Shown in pieces: positions 1 to 10,285 of a DNA stretch of 64,000 nt. The number at the start of each line of letters is the position of its first letter. The stretch's first letter is position 1. The position numbers and the translations under genes are program-made. Source of the stretch: Calliopum simillimum (lineage: Eukaryota; Arthropoda; Insecta; Diptera; Lauxaniidae); contig OX638368.1 in NCBI GenBank assembly GCA_951812925.1, forward strand, positions 114,847,309 through 114,911,308, in the 5' to 3' direction. The notes beneath the pieces were generated by a model, which did no database searches, had not been told where the DNA came from, and was given only the letters and a program-made list of their open reading frames with translations.

Positions 1-208
1 GCCCTAAGCTTCTTTTTTAAAGCGTATTTTTAACTTTTTCAATTGGATCATTAGTTTCCGAGATATCATCCATTGAAGTAAAGGTATACAAATTGAATAT
101 AGTCCTTTAGAGGGATTAGCGATACCTTTACTTCAATCGATGGTATCTCAGAAACTAATAATTCAATTGAAAAAGTTAAAAGTACGCTTTAAAGAGGAAG
201 CTTAGGGC
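1..208. repeat. Short palindromic (MITE-like) hairpin
   Basis: Positions 1-87 and 122-208 are near-perfect reverse complements around a loop of about 34 bp. The outer ends read gccctaagctt and aagcttagggc. The copy may extend left of the window edge, so no target duplication can be checked. There is no coding capacity. A folded single transcript would give a stem of about 87 bp. Confidence 0.8.
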
Positions 209-1678
209 TATTCAATACCGCTGTCAAAAGTGAACTAGACTACTTTCAGGATGTACGTTATTTGTCTGAAAAAAGCGATTCTTGCACTTTAAATCAAGGA
301 TAACTCGGATCTCAGACGTGATGGAGCAAATCGGAGGCCATATTCGGATTCAGCAATCAAAAATCACATACTCTCATTTCATACTTTTTTAAGTTTTTCA
401 AAAACGCAGGACTGTGTTATTGGCGTTTCAAAAGAATTAATAAATCCACTTTTCCAGTTGTAAAAAAAGTTTTAAAAAGTCATAGAGGTAGTACTTAGTA
501 CTCTAAAATCTGTACAGTTTCTAGACAACACCAGACAATGTTTTTTTTCCTTGCAACGGGAAGTTATTACCCCTTGAATTGTTTCATTAACATGTATCAT
601 TCCAATATCGATACACTAAAAATAGATATAAACAGTGCTTTTACCACCATTATGGTTTTCAAAAACTTATCGCGCCTTTTTACAGGTCGTTTCGATACAA
701 CGCACGTCGCGTAGCGCTAAAAAATAAGCGACTTTTATAATTTGCCATTGTTATTATTGTTGTTGTTGTTGTTGTTGTTGTTGTAGTTAAATACAATGCA
801 ATTTAATGAGCTGTATTCAATTATTTTCACGTTACACCACCACAAATTCGAATGCAATTATTTATTGACTTTGTATCATGATTTGACATTAATCCGTTTT
901 GCTGCTGCCATTAGATATAGGATATTGATATGAGCACTTTGCAGTATTTAGTTCATTTTGTTCTGTTTTCGGTAGCTAAGAGCTGACCTTGAGCTACATA
1001 TGTATTTATGAGGGTGCTATATTTTGTACAAGCAGTGCTCATCTATATTTTTTCTTAATTTAAGTAGAATTCATTAATGTTTTTTTTTTTTTTTTTTTTC
1101 AAATATCCTCGCCTTGACTACATTTGTATACGAACTCGTGCCCCTGGCGCTCTCATGCCAATATATAGGTACTTAAGTTTGCTAAGTTGTTTGTTGTTTT
1201 GATAAACAAATTCTCATTTTTGTTTTTGTTTTTCTGTTTTAACATATAAAAATGTGGCACCTGCCCATAAATTTAAGTTGCTTTTTTGTGTAGCTCTCTG
1301 AGCGTATTATTGTTGTTGAGTGAGTAATCGATGTCAGTGGAATTTTCATTATAAATTTTGGTTTGCTTGGTATTTTGTGATTTAACATAATAAGCCTTAT
1401 AATTTTATTGTTGTGATTTTGATTGGCTTTGTCTTTATGTCATCATCATCATTATCTACATACAGATATGTATTTATCATATCACAATGAACGGGGGCTG
1501 CTCGCTTTACTCAGTTAGTTTAGAGGAAGTTGAATAACATTAGTAAATAGTTGTTTTTATTAACAATTTTATATATAATTTGTGGAAAATTTTCGCATAG
1601 TAAGAATATTATTATGAAACTGTGCTAAGATTGCTAAACATGATATGTCCGGTAGCACTCCGTCATATATGAGCTGGT
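209..1678. other. Intronic sequence without recognised gene
   Basis: No exon or transposon protein is seen. It holds a GTT/ATT microsatellite at about 748-784 and a run of 20 T at about 1080-1099. It probably belongs to the sima intron upstream of the bHLH exon, because that exon starts in mid-codon and its upstream partner is not in the window. Confidence 0.5.
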
Positions 1679-2641
1679 TATTTTGAAAGTGGCCTAAGTC
1701 CATTTTCTAAAAAAATTGAGTTAGCTGCTGTATCAGTTACGTTTTTACGTTATCTTTTCATTCTGAAACAAATTGTAACTAATGTATACGTAGTAAAAAT
1801 CATGAAGATTTTGTAAACTGAAAATTTGTATGTTAATGAAAGATAAAAATGTTTATTTTGAAAGTGGCTCAAGTCCCGCTTTTTGGAGTTTCAAATGGAT
1901 ATGGAAAATATGCAATTATTTATGTTTAAGCGTTAATGTACTATTGTTCGGCTCGATTAAATATGGAATTATAACATAGATTTAGCCTTTGCGCACCTAC
2001 AAAGCACCGCTATGTTAGCAACTGTAATGCAAGAATGAAATGCAACATATGTAACATAGTTAAAATCCTGACAATAATGTTTCGGGACTCTCAACCGAAA
2101 TATTCAGGATTGAGATCGGATTGTTTGATTTCAGCTTTGTTTTTTATCGAAACTAGTTGTTTTCGCCAATTTTTTCAGTGATTGTTGTTTGTTCTGGTGT
2201 CCCTAACGTAAATACCAAATTTTATTTTTCTTATTTCTGATAGTTTCAGAGATATGATGAATCAAAATATATAGAGGGAGTGTCCCGCACATTTTTTCAC
2301 TTATAAACTTTCTCCTGATTGACGATAACATCCTCGGTAAATTTTACGAGTATCAGATGGATAGTTTTCAAGTATATTCATATTTTATATATGCATATGT
2401 AGATTTTAAGATAATTTTTTTTTTTTCAATGGGAATTATGTTTTTAAATAAATAAAAAAGTGAATTTTTAATTCTGAAATTTTAAATTTTGATAATTGTG
2501 TTGGTAAATCTATTATTTTTAGACACCAAAAAACTTTATAGACCATGTTATCAGTTACCATTTTTTTTAAATTCATTAAAACGCAAACCCTTCAATATCT
2601 CGATTTCAACATAAATGGACTTAGGCCACTTTCGAAATAAA
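1679..2641. mobile_element. Non-autonomous DNA element with ~28-bp TIRs
   Basis: The left end reads ttattttgaaagtggcctaa and continues agtccattt. The right end is its reverse complement with one or two mismatches (aaatggacttaggccacttt, then cgaaataa). A third, diverged copy of the terminus lies inside at about 1853-1880 in direct orientation with the left end. No transposase is encoded. No target duplication is clear, so the superfamily is unassigned. Confidence 0.7.
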
Positions 2642-3640
2642 CGGCCCTTATTTCTTTACGTCCTCTTGTCCTCATAATAAATGACAACACAAGATATGAT
2701 ATGACAGATTTTGTATGATTTTACCCTAAAATTAAAGTTTAAAATTCTTCTCCTGAAAAATTTATAAAAATGGACAAACCATGTTATACTTATGTGAAAT
2801 TGGCTCCGGAATTTTTTTATAGTTCTGAGTCCGTTGGGAATAGTGCTGGAGTTATTTCACAGAATTCGAATACTATACATAATTCTGTCAAATTGGACCA
2901 CCAATCGGAAGTGTGCTGTCTTTGGCACCACGCCGCTTTCTTTTTATTTTTTTTTTATTGTTTTTCATTTATTTTTTTTTAATTTTTTTTTATTTTTTTT
3001 TATTTTTTTTTTTTTATTTTTTTTTTTATTATATTTTTTTATTATATTTTTTTATTATTTTTTTATTTTTGTATTTTTTTTTTTAATTTAAAATTTTTTT
3101 TTTTTAATTTTTGGTGAAAAAATTTTTGTATAAAAATTTCTTGCAAACAATGTGTACTGATTAGTGTTTTGAATACAGTTCTACAGAAATTTTTCTCACC
3201 ACTTTTCCAAAATCTTTGTTCTCTTCATGTTAATCTCTATATAAGGTTCCATCAGTCACTCAGGAAAAAAAAGTTACTAGAATTTTTTAGAACTCTACCC
3301 AGTACTCCAATCAGAGCTCCTCTACGAATAATTTTTATTTTCGGATAAAAAAAACAAAATTTCTTCTGATTTTTCGATTAAAATGAATGATACGATTATT
3401 TTAGAAAAAAAGGTAAAAGAATTTCTTTTAGAACACTTCCAGTGCTACCCAGAATTCTTCTCAGATACAATTTTGTTTTTGCGATACTTCAAAATAAAAA
3501 AAAAAAAAAAAAATTCTGATTTTTCGATTTAAATGAAAAGAACGAATATTTTGGAAAAAAGTTACTAGGATTTTCTTTAGAACTCTTCGAGCGCTATCAC
3601 GAACTCTCATCAAAACTCTTTTTTTTTTGCAAGAATTTTT
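2642..3640. repeat. T-rich low complexity followed by ~145-bp tandem units
   Basis: About 2938-3112 is almost pure T with scattered A. From about 3262 to 3630 a degenerate unit of about 140-148 bp repeats two and a half times. Landmarks are the phrase gttactagaatttt...tagaactct at about 3270, 3410 and 3555, and tctgatttttcgatt at about 3365 and 3512. Short open frames in the T tract encode only Phe, Leu and Ile and are not genes. Confidence 0.7.
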
Positions 3641-4417
3641 TTATACCCTACACCCCGGGTATATTCACTTTGTCCTTCCGTTTGTAACGCAGAGAAGGAG
3701 GCGTGGCAGATATAGAAAAGTATATATATTCTTGATCAGCGTCACCTCCTGAGTCGATAAAGCCATGTCCGTCTGTCTGGCTGGCTGGCTGGCTGTGTGT
3801 GGAAATACATTTTTGGGAAAACTAAGCAAGATAATTCAATGAAATTTGGTACACAGCCTTCGTCGTCAAAGTTAGCTCGGCGGATTGAAAATGAGCGAAA
3901 TCGGTCAATGGACACGCCTACCGCCCATACAAAAAATACCTTCAAAATGCAACTTTTGGAGTATTTTTCACGACAGTACAACCAAAATACACATAAATAC
4001 TAAGAATTTTAATCGCAGGCTCTGAGCAAAAACTGGGCGAATTCGGACTAAAGGGCGTGGCACCTCTCATATAAGCAAAAGCTTCAAAACGCTGTACTGA
4101 AAGCGTTTTTTGAGATAATCGAACTAAATTTTACTCAGACACTAAGAACTATAAATACAAGCTTTAAGTAAAAATTGGATAAAATCGGACAAGAGTGCGT
4201 GGCACCTCCCATATAAGCAAAAGCTTCAAAACGCATTTTTTGAGATAATCTAACCAAATTTCACTCAAATGTTAGAACTATAAATGCAAATTCTGAGAAA
4301 AAACTGGGTGAATTCGGACAAGAGGGCGTGGCACCTCCCATATAAGCAAAATTTTCAAAACACTGCTGTGTAGGGTATTTAATGTTTGGCCAGGCCAAAG
4401 GTAACACCCTTACTAGT
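3641..4417 (+). mobile_element. Helentron-like (HINE/DINE-type) family 1, copy A
   Basis: The copy begins ttataccctacacc and ends ttactagt. It has the layout known for non-autonomous Helentrons: a 5' subterminal repeat (ataccctacac), its inverse near the 3' end (gtgtagggtat at about 4369-4379), a short perfect stem (tttggccaggccaaa, about 4385-4399), then a CTAGT end flanked by T. Four other copies in the window share the sequence. The roughly 80-residue open frame on the minus strand recurs in other copies only because the DNA is repeated. Confidence 0.7.
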
Positions 4418-5900
4418 TTTTAACTACGATACTTTTTAAGTCATTGAACTATTAGATATTTTCCAATGATAAAAGTACACATACGTGAAAATTTTTCTTC
4501 CAAGAATGCAATAATATTAATTTTTTTCACTAACATTAATTTCCATAAAGATCATATGGAAATTCTATTTTTATTATAAACAACATTACATAGAATGCAC
4601 TTGATTGTGACCCACATCAAGCGCAAGCCCGTATTTAACTTATTTATTTATTTATTTATCTGGCCATTTTATGGCTTGTTCTTAAAATGATTTCAATAAA
4701 CAGTATTCCCACGCAAACTGTAATAAACTATAGTCGCTAATTTTGCTTGTCTTTTGTCTATTATGACTTGAGAGCTTTGGTTGCTATAAATACTGTATCT
4801 GTCTGTTTTTACTGTATTTTTTCTATTTCTATTTATTGAGTCACAGATTCTAGTTGTACGCATGGTGCACGGATGTCAATGAACTTTAGTGGAATATCAA
4901 TAAATTGCACTTCAGCTATTTTATGATTTGTTTACGTACTATCATACATAGCATATATTTTAGATTGAAATAATAATAAAAAAAAATCCATTGCACTACA
5001 AATGTGTGCACTAACGATTAGTATGAGTTATACAAGTTATAGCAACTTCAACTTGTCTTATGTTTTGCACAGTTTTCTTTCGTTTGAAATTTTGTTAAAA
5101 GTTTTTTTTTTTTGTTTTCAGTGAATCTTTTTCTTTGTGTTTTCGAAATTGTATTTAGAAACACGTGAGGCCTAACAAATCATTAAAAATTGTTATTTTC
5201 GTTTCATTTAAAATTTTATAATTAGCTATAAATATTTTATCACATGTCACATACTGAGAAAATCTTGTGATAGCTTCTAAAATCTTATGATTCTTTTTTA
5301 AATAAACTATTTTTGGAAATACGACAAAACTTTTCGTTAAGTCACATCCTTTCATTTTAAGAAAGGTATCAAAAATTATATTTCTCTTCACAAGCTTCTT
5401 GTATAGGAAATAGTTATGTGTATGTCATGTTAAATTTTTTTTAAATTTTTAAAATAAAATTATAATCAAAAAAAAAAAATATCAAGATTTTTTCTGTTGG
5501 AATAAGTCGTTACCCATACAGACCTTTAATTATAACGAAATGACTTCAAGCAAATTATGTTCATATATTTGATAAAATGCTTTGGACTATCTTGTTTTTT
5601 ATTTATGTATTAAAAGAAATTTATGTATTTTTAATTGCTATAATTTTAGTGATAATGTTTATAATTTTCAAAGGTTATCAAATAATTCTATGCATAGAAT
5701 TTTACCGTATGGTTAATACGGTTAGTTGATTTACTTTAAATTGAATTTCTACACTAATCAAAACAAAAATATTTAAAAAATATATCTAAGGCTACTAAAT
5801 ATATTACTCACAAAAAATTCAAAACATTTGTAGAAGTTTTTACAGTTACGAAATTGTAATCTTTATCATGACTATAAATCATTAAAATAGTATACTTAGA
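4418..5900. other. Intronic sequence, nothing recognised
   Basis: AT-rich sequence with a short TTTA repeat near 4637-4660 and A or T homopolymers. No exon, transposase fragment or clear repeat family was seen on either strand. Confidence 0.5.
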
Positions 5901-6340
5901 CACGGATTCACATTCATTAGTTAACTAATTAGTTAGCTAAAATGCTGACAAGAGCTTAACTAATGTTTCATATTCACAGTGTTTTGGTTAACTAAAATAA
6001 TTAACAAGAGAAAAATATGGAAGCTCGGCTAAGTTTGTGGATTTTGTGATAACATATGCTTTTGTTTATTTAGTTTCGAAAAGCTTGTCTCCAGCGATCA
6101 ACAACGATATGTAAACCGAATTCCAACAATATCTGCGTCTTTTTCGATATCGATATATATTATCCGTCTGAACACATTTTTAGAATTTTTAAAAAACTTA
6201 TTTGGATTAGATTTCTTTAGCTTCAGTTGGTTAACTAAAGGTTTATCAAAGAAATTTTGGGGTTTGACTAATGACTGCAAATAATTTTTTTTTTTTGGTT
6301 AAACTCTTGTCATTAGTTAACTAATGATTGTGAATCCGTG
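5901..6340. mobile_element. ~440-bp MITE with ~32-bp TIRs
   Basis: The left terminus cacggattcacattcattag continues ttaactaat. The right terminus is its reverse complement with one mismatch (cattagttaactaatgattg, then tgaatccgtg). Both ends contain the palindrome TTAGTTAACTAA, and degenerate inner copies occur near 5950-6000 and 6230-6270. Flanks (tacttaga on the left, ctttagtg on the right) give no clean target duplication. No transposase is encoded. Confidence 0.75.
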
Positions 6341-7861
6341 CTTTAGTGAAAAGTTTGTCTAAATTATTAGATTTGTTCTTTCACTACCACTTTGAAAAAT
6401 TTTTTTTTTTTTGCAAAACAGTCCCAAACCTGTAAAATATATAGTAAGTCACTAGTAGACTTTAGTCCAAATATAGCAATGGAATATATATTTTTGAAAA
6501 CCTCTTTTTCTTGTTGACTTGTCCATTTGAATTGCACATTTTCGGGTCGTAATTCGTTTAAAGGTGCAGATATAAGTTAGTTCAGAACCTCGAAAAAAAT
6601 TTCATACTGTGACGTTAACGATAAAAATAAAAAAATTTTGTTCATTTTATTTTAATTTTTGTTATATAAGTTAATACAATTGCTGATATTTTTTATCCAC
6701 ATGCACATAATTTATATATTTATCAAGACAATAACATTGGGTTTATTTTTAGAAAGTTTTCAGTGTGAACAATAAAGAAAGCAATGACAAAAAATAAAAA
6801 AACTCAAAACATTAATTTTTTGTCAGGGTTATTGTATTGTACTTAAACTGTTTGGAATTTTAATCGTTGTTTAAGAAACAAAAGTTCGGCAAATTGTCCA
6901 TTTCGGTCGGAATTTTTATTGATTTTGAACTGAAGTAAAGTAAAGTACAATGAAGTAATATCTATAGAGACTTTCTGATCGTGAAAACTGTCTCTTGGTA
7001 TTTTGCTTATGATTGTACTTTTATATTCTGGCTTAATATAGCAACTTAATTTTGCATTAAAGCCACCATATTTTGTACTATAAATACCTAATCCATAGTT
7101 AGCCCAGAGCTTTGACCGATTAAGATTCATTGGGTTGTAACGAAAACAAATCTTCGATAGAGCAAAACGCCTACCAACAATTTGCAAGGTGCAAAAGATG
7201 TATAGTTACGGTGACCAACCGTCCTGTATTTCCGGGGACAGTTCTGTATTTCGGCTACGTGTCCCCGGAATTTATTTGAGAAATACGGGACATACAAATG
7301 TTCTGTATTTTATTTTGTGTCCCCTATTTGTCCTGTATTTGCACAAATCATTTATTAAAACTAGTATCGCCAGTGGCCAAATTTTGGCCATTCTCCTAAA
7401 GATAGATACATTTTTTTCGAGTACTGTTTTGTATAAAAGAAAGCCAGAATATTAAGTATTGACAGAATTCAATACTCGAAGTAACCTTTTTTGGATGCAG
7501 AAGGCTTAGTGTATCTCAAAATTGAATTACATAAAAATTGGTGTAGTGGCTTAGCCGTGGCAGCTAGCGTATTTCATTTTGGGAGCGAGGCACCTTCTAC
7601 TAAAAAAAAAGATTAATATTCTTTCTCAAAAATCCGTTTATCTCCATTCCAAATTAGCCAAGATAACCTATTTTCGCTTTAGGCGCATGACACCACTCGC
7701 ATTAAAGTTTTTCTTAAGCTTTCTTCCTCAGGGCTTAGCATATTAAGGCATAAGAACTTGTGTTAAATTTCAGCCGTGACAGAGTATTATCAAACCGCAT
7801 CTCACTGCAAAAATTGCACTAAGCCCTGTGCCCACGCCATTGCAGAACTGCAGTCCATAAG
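6341..7861. other. Intronic sequence with a small GC hairpin
   Basis: No recognised gene. At about 7222-7267 the motif ccggggaca is followed by its inverse tgtccccgg, with several gtcctgtatttc-like phrases around it (7210-7335). This looks like a short transposon terminus remnant that I cannot assign. At about 7520-7600 a diverged piece of the gtggcttagccgt/ggcacc tandem-unit repeat found at 55 kb is present. The 114-residue minus-strand frame at 6843-7187 resembles nothing I know. Confidence 0.45.
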
Positions 7862-8214
7862 TATCGAAAATATTAAACAATTCGAAGAAAACGATGAAAG
7901 TCCAAAAGTATTGAAAAACGTCCAAAATATCGGTAAAAATCAAAAGTATCGAGAAATACCCAATACATCGGCAAATGTCCAAAATTATTGAAAAACATCC
8001 AAAATTTCGGTAAAAGTCCAAAAGTATCGAGAAACATCCAAAATATCGATAACAGTTCAAAAGTGTCGAAAAACATCGAAAATATCGGTAAAAGTCCAAA
8101 AATATCAAAAAACATCCAAAATATCGGTAAAAGTCTAAAAGTATCGAAAAACATCCAAAAGTATCGAAAAACATCCAAACTATCGGTAAAAGTCCCAAAG
8201 TATCGAAAATCATC
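7862..8214. repeat. 39-bp minisatellite, left part
   Basis: About nine copies of a unit near 39 bp, built from the phrases aaaaacatccaaaatatcgg and taaaagtccaaaagtatcg. A mariner has inserted at its right end: array-like sequence (aaaactaaaatatcggaaaat) resumes at about 9537-9556 beyond the transposon. Overlapping open frames on both strands (about 7770-8326) only reflect a stop-poor repeat unit. Confidence 0.85.
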
Positions 8215-8216
8215 TA

Positions 8217-9529
8217 CAGGGGGGCTGATTCAAAGTGTTACCAATTCAAAAGACTATATTTTTAGTTTCCATGCACAGATTTTATTGATCAAACGCTATA
8301 ATTGTTGGGAAATGTTCAAATTTTAAGAATCTACTTGAGATTTTCGATATGGCCACCTTTGGCTTTAACTATGGCCCATAGACGGTCGAAGAACGAGTCG
8401 CATGCTGCACGAATTTGATTTTGTGGAAGTTTGCGCCATTCTCGTTGAAGGGCCACTTTTAGCGCATCAACGCTCTGGTATTTTTTAGTCAAGGCCTTCC
8501 TGCCCAACATACCCCAGATTGAGAAATCCAGCGGATTCGCATCAGGCGAATTTGAGAGCCATTGTTGAGCAGAAATGAAGCTAGGAACGTTTTTTTCTAA
8601 CCATTCTTGATTCACACGAGCTTTGTGTGACGGTGCCGAGTCTTGTTGGAATGTCCATGGCTTGCGACCGAAATGTTTGCGTGCCCACGGTAGTAAAGCA
8701 CCCTCCAACACTGATTCACGATACACCTGGGCGTTTACTTTGACGCCAGCGGCCAAAAAAACGAGTGGTGAGCGCCCATCAGCAGTCACTGCAGCCCAAA
8801 CCATCACATGCGGTGGTGCCTGCGTCCTGGTGGCCAAACGAACATTCAAATTTTCGTAGGACCTCTCTGTCAAGTAAACCCGATCATTTTGTTTGTTTAC
8901 ATATTGCTGGATACAGTAATTTTTCTCATCAGAGAAGACAATTTGTGACAGATTTCCGGCGGCGTGCAAGCGCAACAACTCCTTGGCTCTATCGAGCCTA
9001 ACTTTTTTTTGAGCAGGAGTGAGATCATGCGCCTTTTGGAACTTGAGGGCCTTTAGTCCGAGCTTGTTTGACAATATGTGTTGCATTCGTTCACGCGATA
9101 TTTTCAGCTCGGCAGCCATTTGTCTGCCACTGCGTCTCGGATTTCGCTCAATTCTGGCCTTCACCTTTCGAACCATTTCTGGTGATGTTGCAGTTATTTT
9201 CCGACCACCACCATGTCGTTTGGCAACGCTGCCGGTACCATTGTAACGTGTTATGGTCCGATACACAAACATTTTATTCACTTTTAAATGTTTCAGCTCA
9301 CGAACAATTGCTGGTTGAGATTTTCCAGCCAAATAAAGAGCAATCACACTATTACGTTTGAATTCCATTTCGAAAATTTTTTATTTTCAATAAATTGACG
9401 CGCAAATGCTTTTGGTTACTTGTTGACAATAGAATGAACTAACATCATGCCAATTTTTAGACAGCTGTCATGTTCCATCTGTCAGATAAGTCTATCTGAA
9501 GTTGGTAGCAGTTCGAATCAGCCACCCTG
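8217..9529 (-). mobile_element. Complete maT-type (DD37D) mariner transposon
   Basis: A 1313-bp element bounded by TA on both sides (8215-8216 and 9530-9531), the target duplication of the Tc1/mariner superfamily. The termini are inverted: left cagggggg-ctgattcaaag-tgttaccaa and right (reverse complement) cagggtgg-ctgattcgaac-tgctaccaa. A single transposase frame fills the element on the minus strand without stops. Completeness of both ends and the frame suggests recent insertion. It sits in the sima intron, antisense to sima. Confidence 0.93.
8331..9368 (-). CDS. Tc1/mariner transposase, DD37D (maT) family, intact
   Basis: A 345-residue transposase, the usual length for the family, which cuts and rejoins DNA at the element TIRs and inserts at TA. 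The start is the first ATG inside the left TIR. Residues 1-45 and about 62-110 look like the paired helix-turn-helix regions that bind the TIR, linked by an AT-hook-like GGGRK (residues 54-58). The catalytic triad is D147 (VFSDEK), D243 (QQDSAPSH) and D281 (SPDANPLD), with 37 residues between the second and third. That spacing with a third Asp defines the maT/DD37D group, as against DD34D of classic mariners. No frameshift or stop is seen. Activity is inferred, not shown. Confidence 0.93.
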   Translation of the reverse strand: MEFKRNSVIALYLAGKSQPAIVRELKHLKVNKMFVYRTITRYNGTGSVAKRHGGGRKITATSPEMVRKVKARIERNPRRSGRQMAAELKISRERMQHILSNKLGLKALKFQKAHDLTPAQKKVRLDRAKELLRLHAAGNLSQIVFSDEKNYCIQQYVNKQNDRVYLTERSYENLNVRLATRTQAPPHVMVWAAVTADGRSPLVFLAAGVKVNAQVYRESVLEGALLPWARKHFGRKPWTFQQDSAPSHKARVNQEWLEKNVPSFISAQQWLSNSPDANPLDFSIWGMLGRKALTKKYQSVDALKVALQREWRKLPQNQIRAACDSFFDRLWAIVKAKGGHIENLK

Positions 9530-10094
9530 TACATTTAAAACTAAAATATCGGAAAATACAGAGTAATTACAACCTGAAAAAGTTGGTTCATTCTATGAAA
9601 GAACGGCTACAATGTGTGGAAGATGCTAAGGGGCGGGCCATCCATTAATTACGTAAGATTTTTAGGGGGCTGGGGCTAGTGAAAAATCTTACTGTTTAAT
9701 ACGTGGGGGTGGGGAGTTTAACAATATTATCATCAAACGGAGCGCATACATACAATAATTAATTTGATTATAGATTGTACATGTCGTTAGCTTTATCAGA
9801 ACTATCATAGGTCACAATATCAAAACTTGAGTCTTGAACAAGGAACTCAACTCTTATTCGTTTTGATACCAGGCGTAAGCTGGTAATTCGGTTAATAGTC
9901 CCTGCTATAACCTATGGTTTCAATCATACAACGCGTTATGTCCATGGCCTTAGAAAATATGATCATATTTCCCATATTTCTATAATTTATATGAGAAAAA
10001 TATCTTCCTGTGGGGGGGTTGAACCTTCAAAACCCTCTACGTGTGCACAACCCTGGCTTACATTAAAATGTTATTATCATTTAAACTGTCTCTT
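9530..10094. other. Intronic sequence with transposon-terminus remnant
   Basis: A short tail of the 39-bp minisatellite runs to about 9556. At 9632-9720 a G-rich block (gggcgggccatccattaatt, then acgtaagatttttagggggc) looks like a terminus of an interspersed element common in insects. A matching G-rich block (gtgggggggttgaacc) follows at about 10010-10025. No coding sequence is seen. Confidence 0.4.
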
Positions 10095-10285
10095 GAACTT
10101 TTAGTCATATATTTGCAAAGATCGATTTTCATAAAAATCTATCGATGCATTTTCTAACAATTATGACAAATTTGAGAACGAATTAAAACGCGGCTATAGT
10201 GAAATTTTTCATAATTATGTGCTTAGAAAATGCATCGATAGATTTATATGAAAATCGATCTTTGCAAATATATGACTAAAAGTTC
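10095..10285. repeat. 191-bp palindromic MITE-like hairpin
   Basis: The left arm starts gaacttttagtcatatattt and contains gatcgatttt and atgcattttctaa. The right arm (10223-10285) is its reverse complement with few mismatches. The arms are about 62 bp and the loop about 65 bp. No target duplication was identified. A related phrase (taaaaataaattttc) recurs near 52780. Confidence 0.8.

Noticed and set aside
2834..3091. Phe-rich 85-residue frame
   Set aside because: Translation of a T-rich low-complexity tract.
6843..7187. 114-residue minus-strand frame
   Set aside because: No family recognised, no promoter or splice context, AT-rich composition like non-coding surroundings. It could be a transposon relic, but I cannot support it.
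7770..8326. Overlapping open frames of 100-147 residues on both strands
   Set aside because: They lie in the 39-bp minisatellite; repeat units without stops keep several frames open and the proteins are simple periodic sequences.
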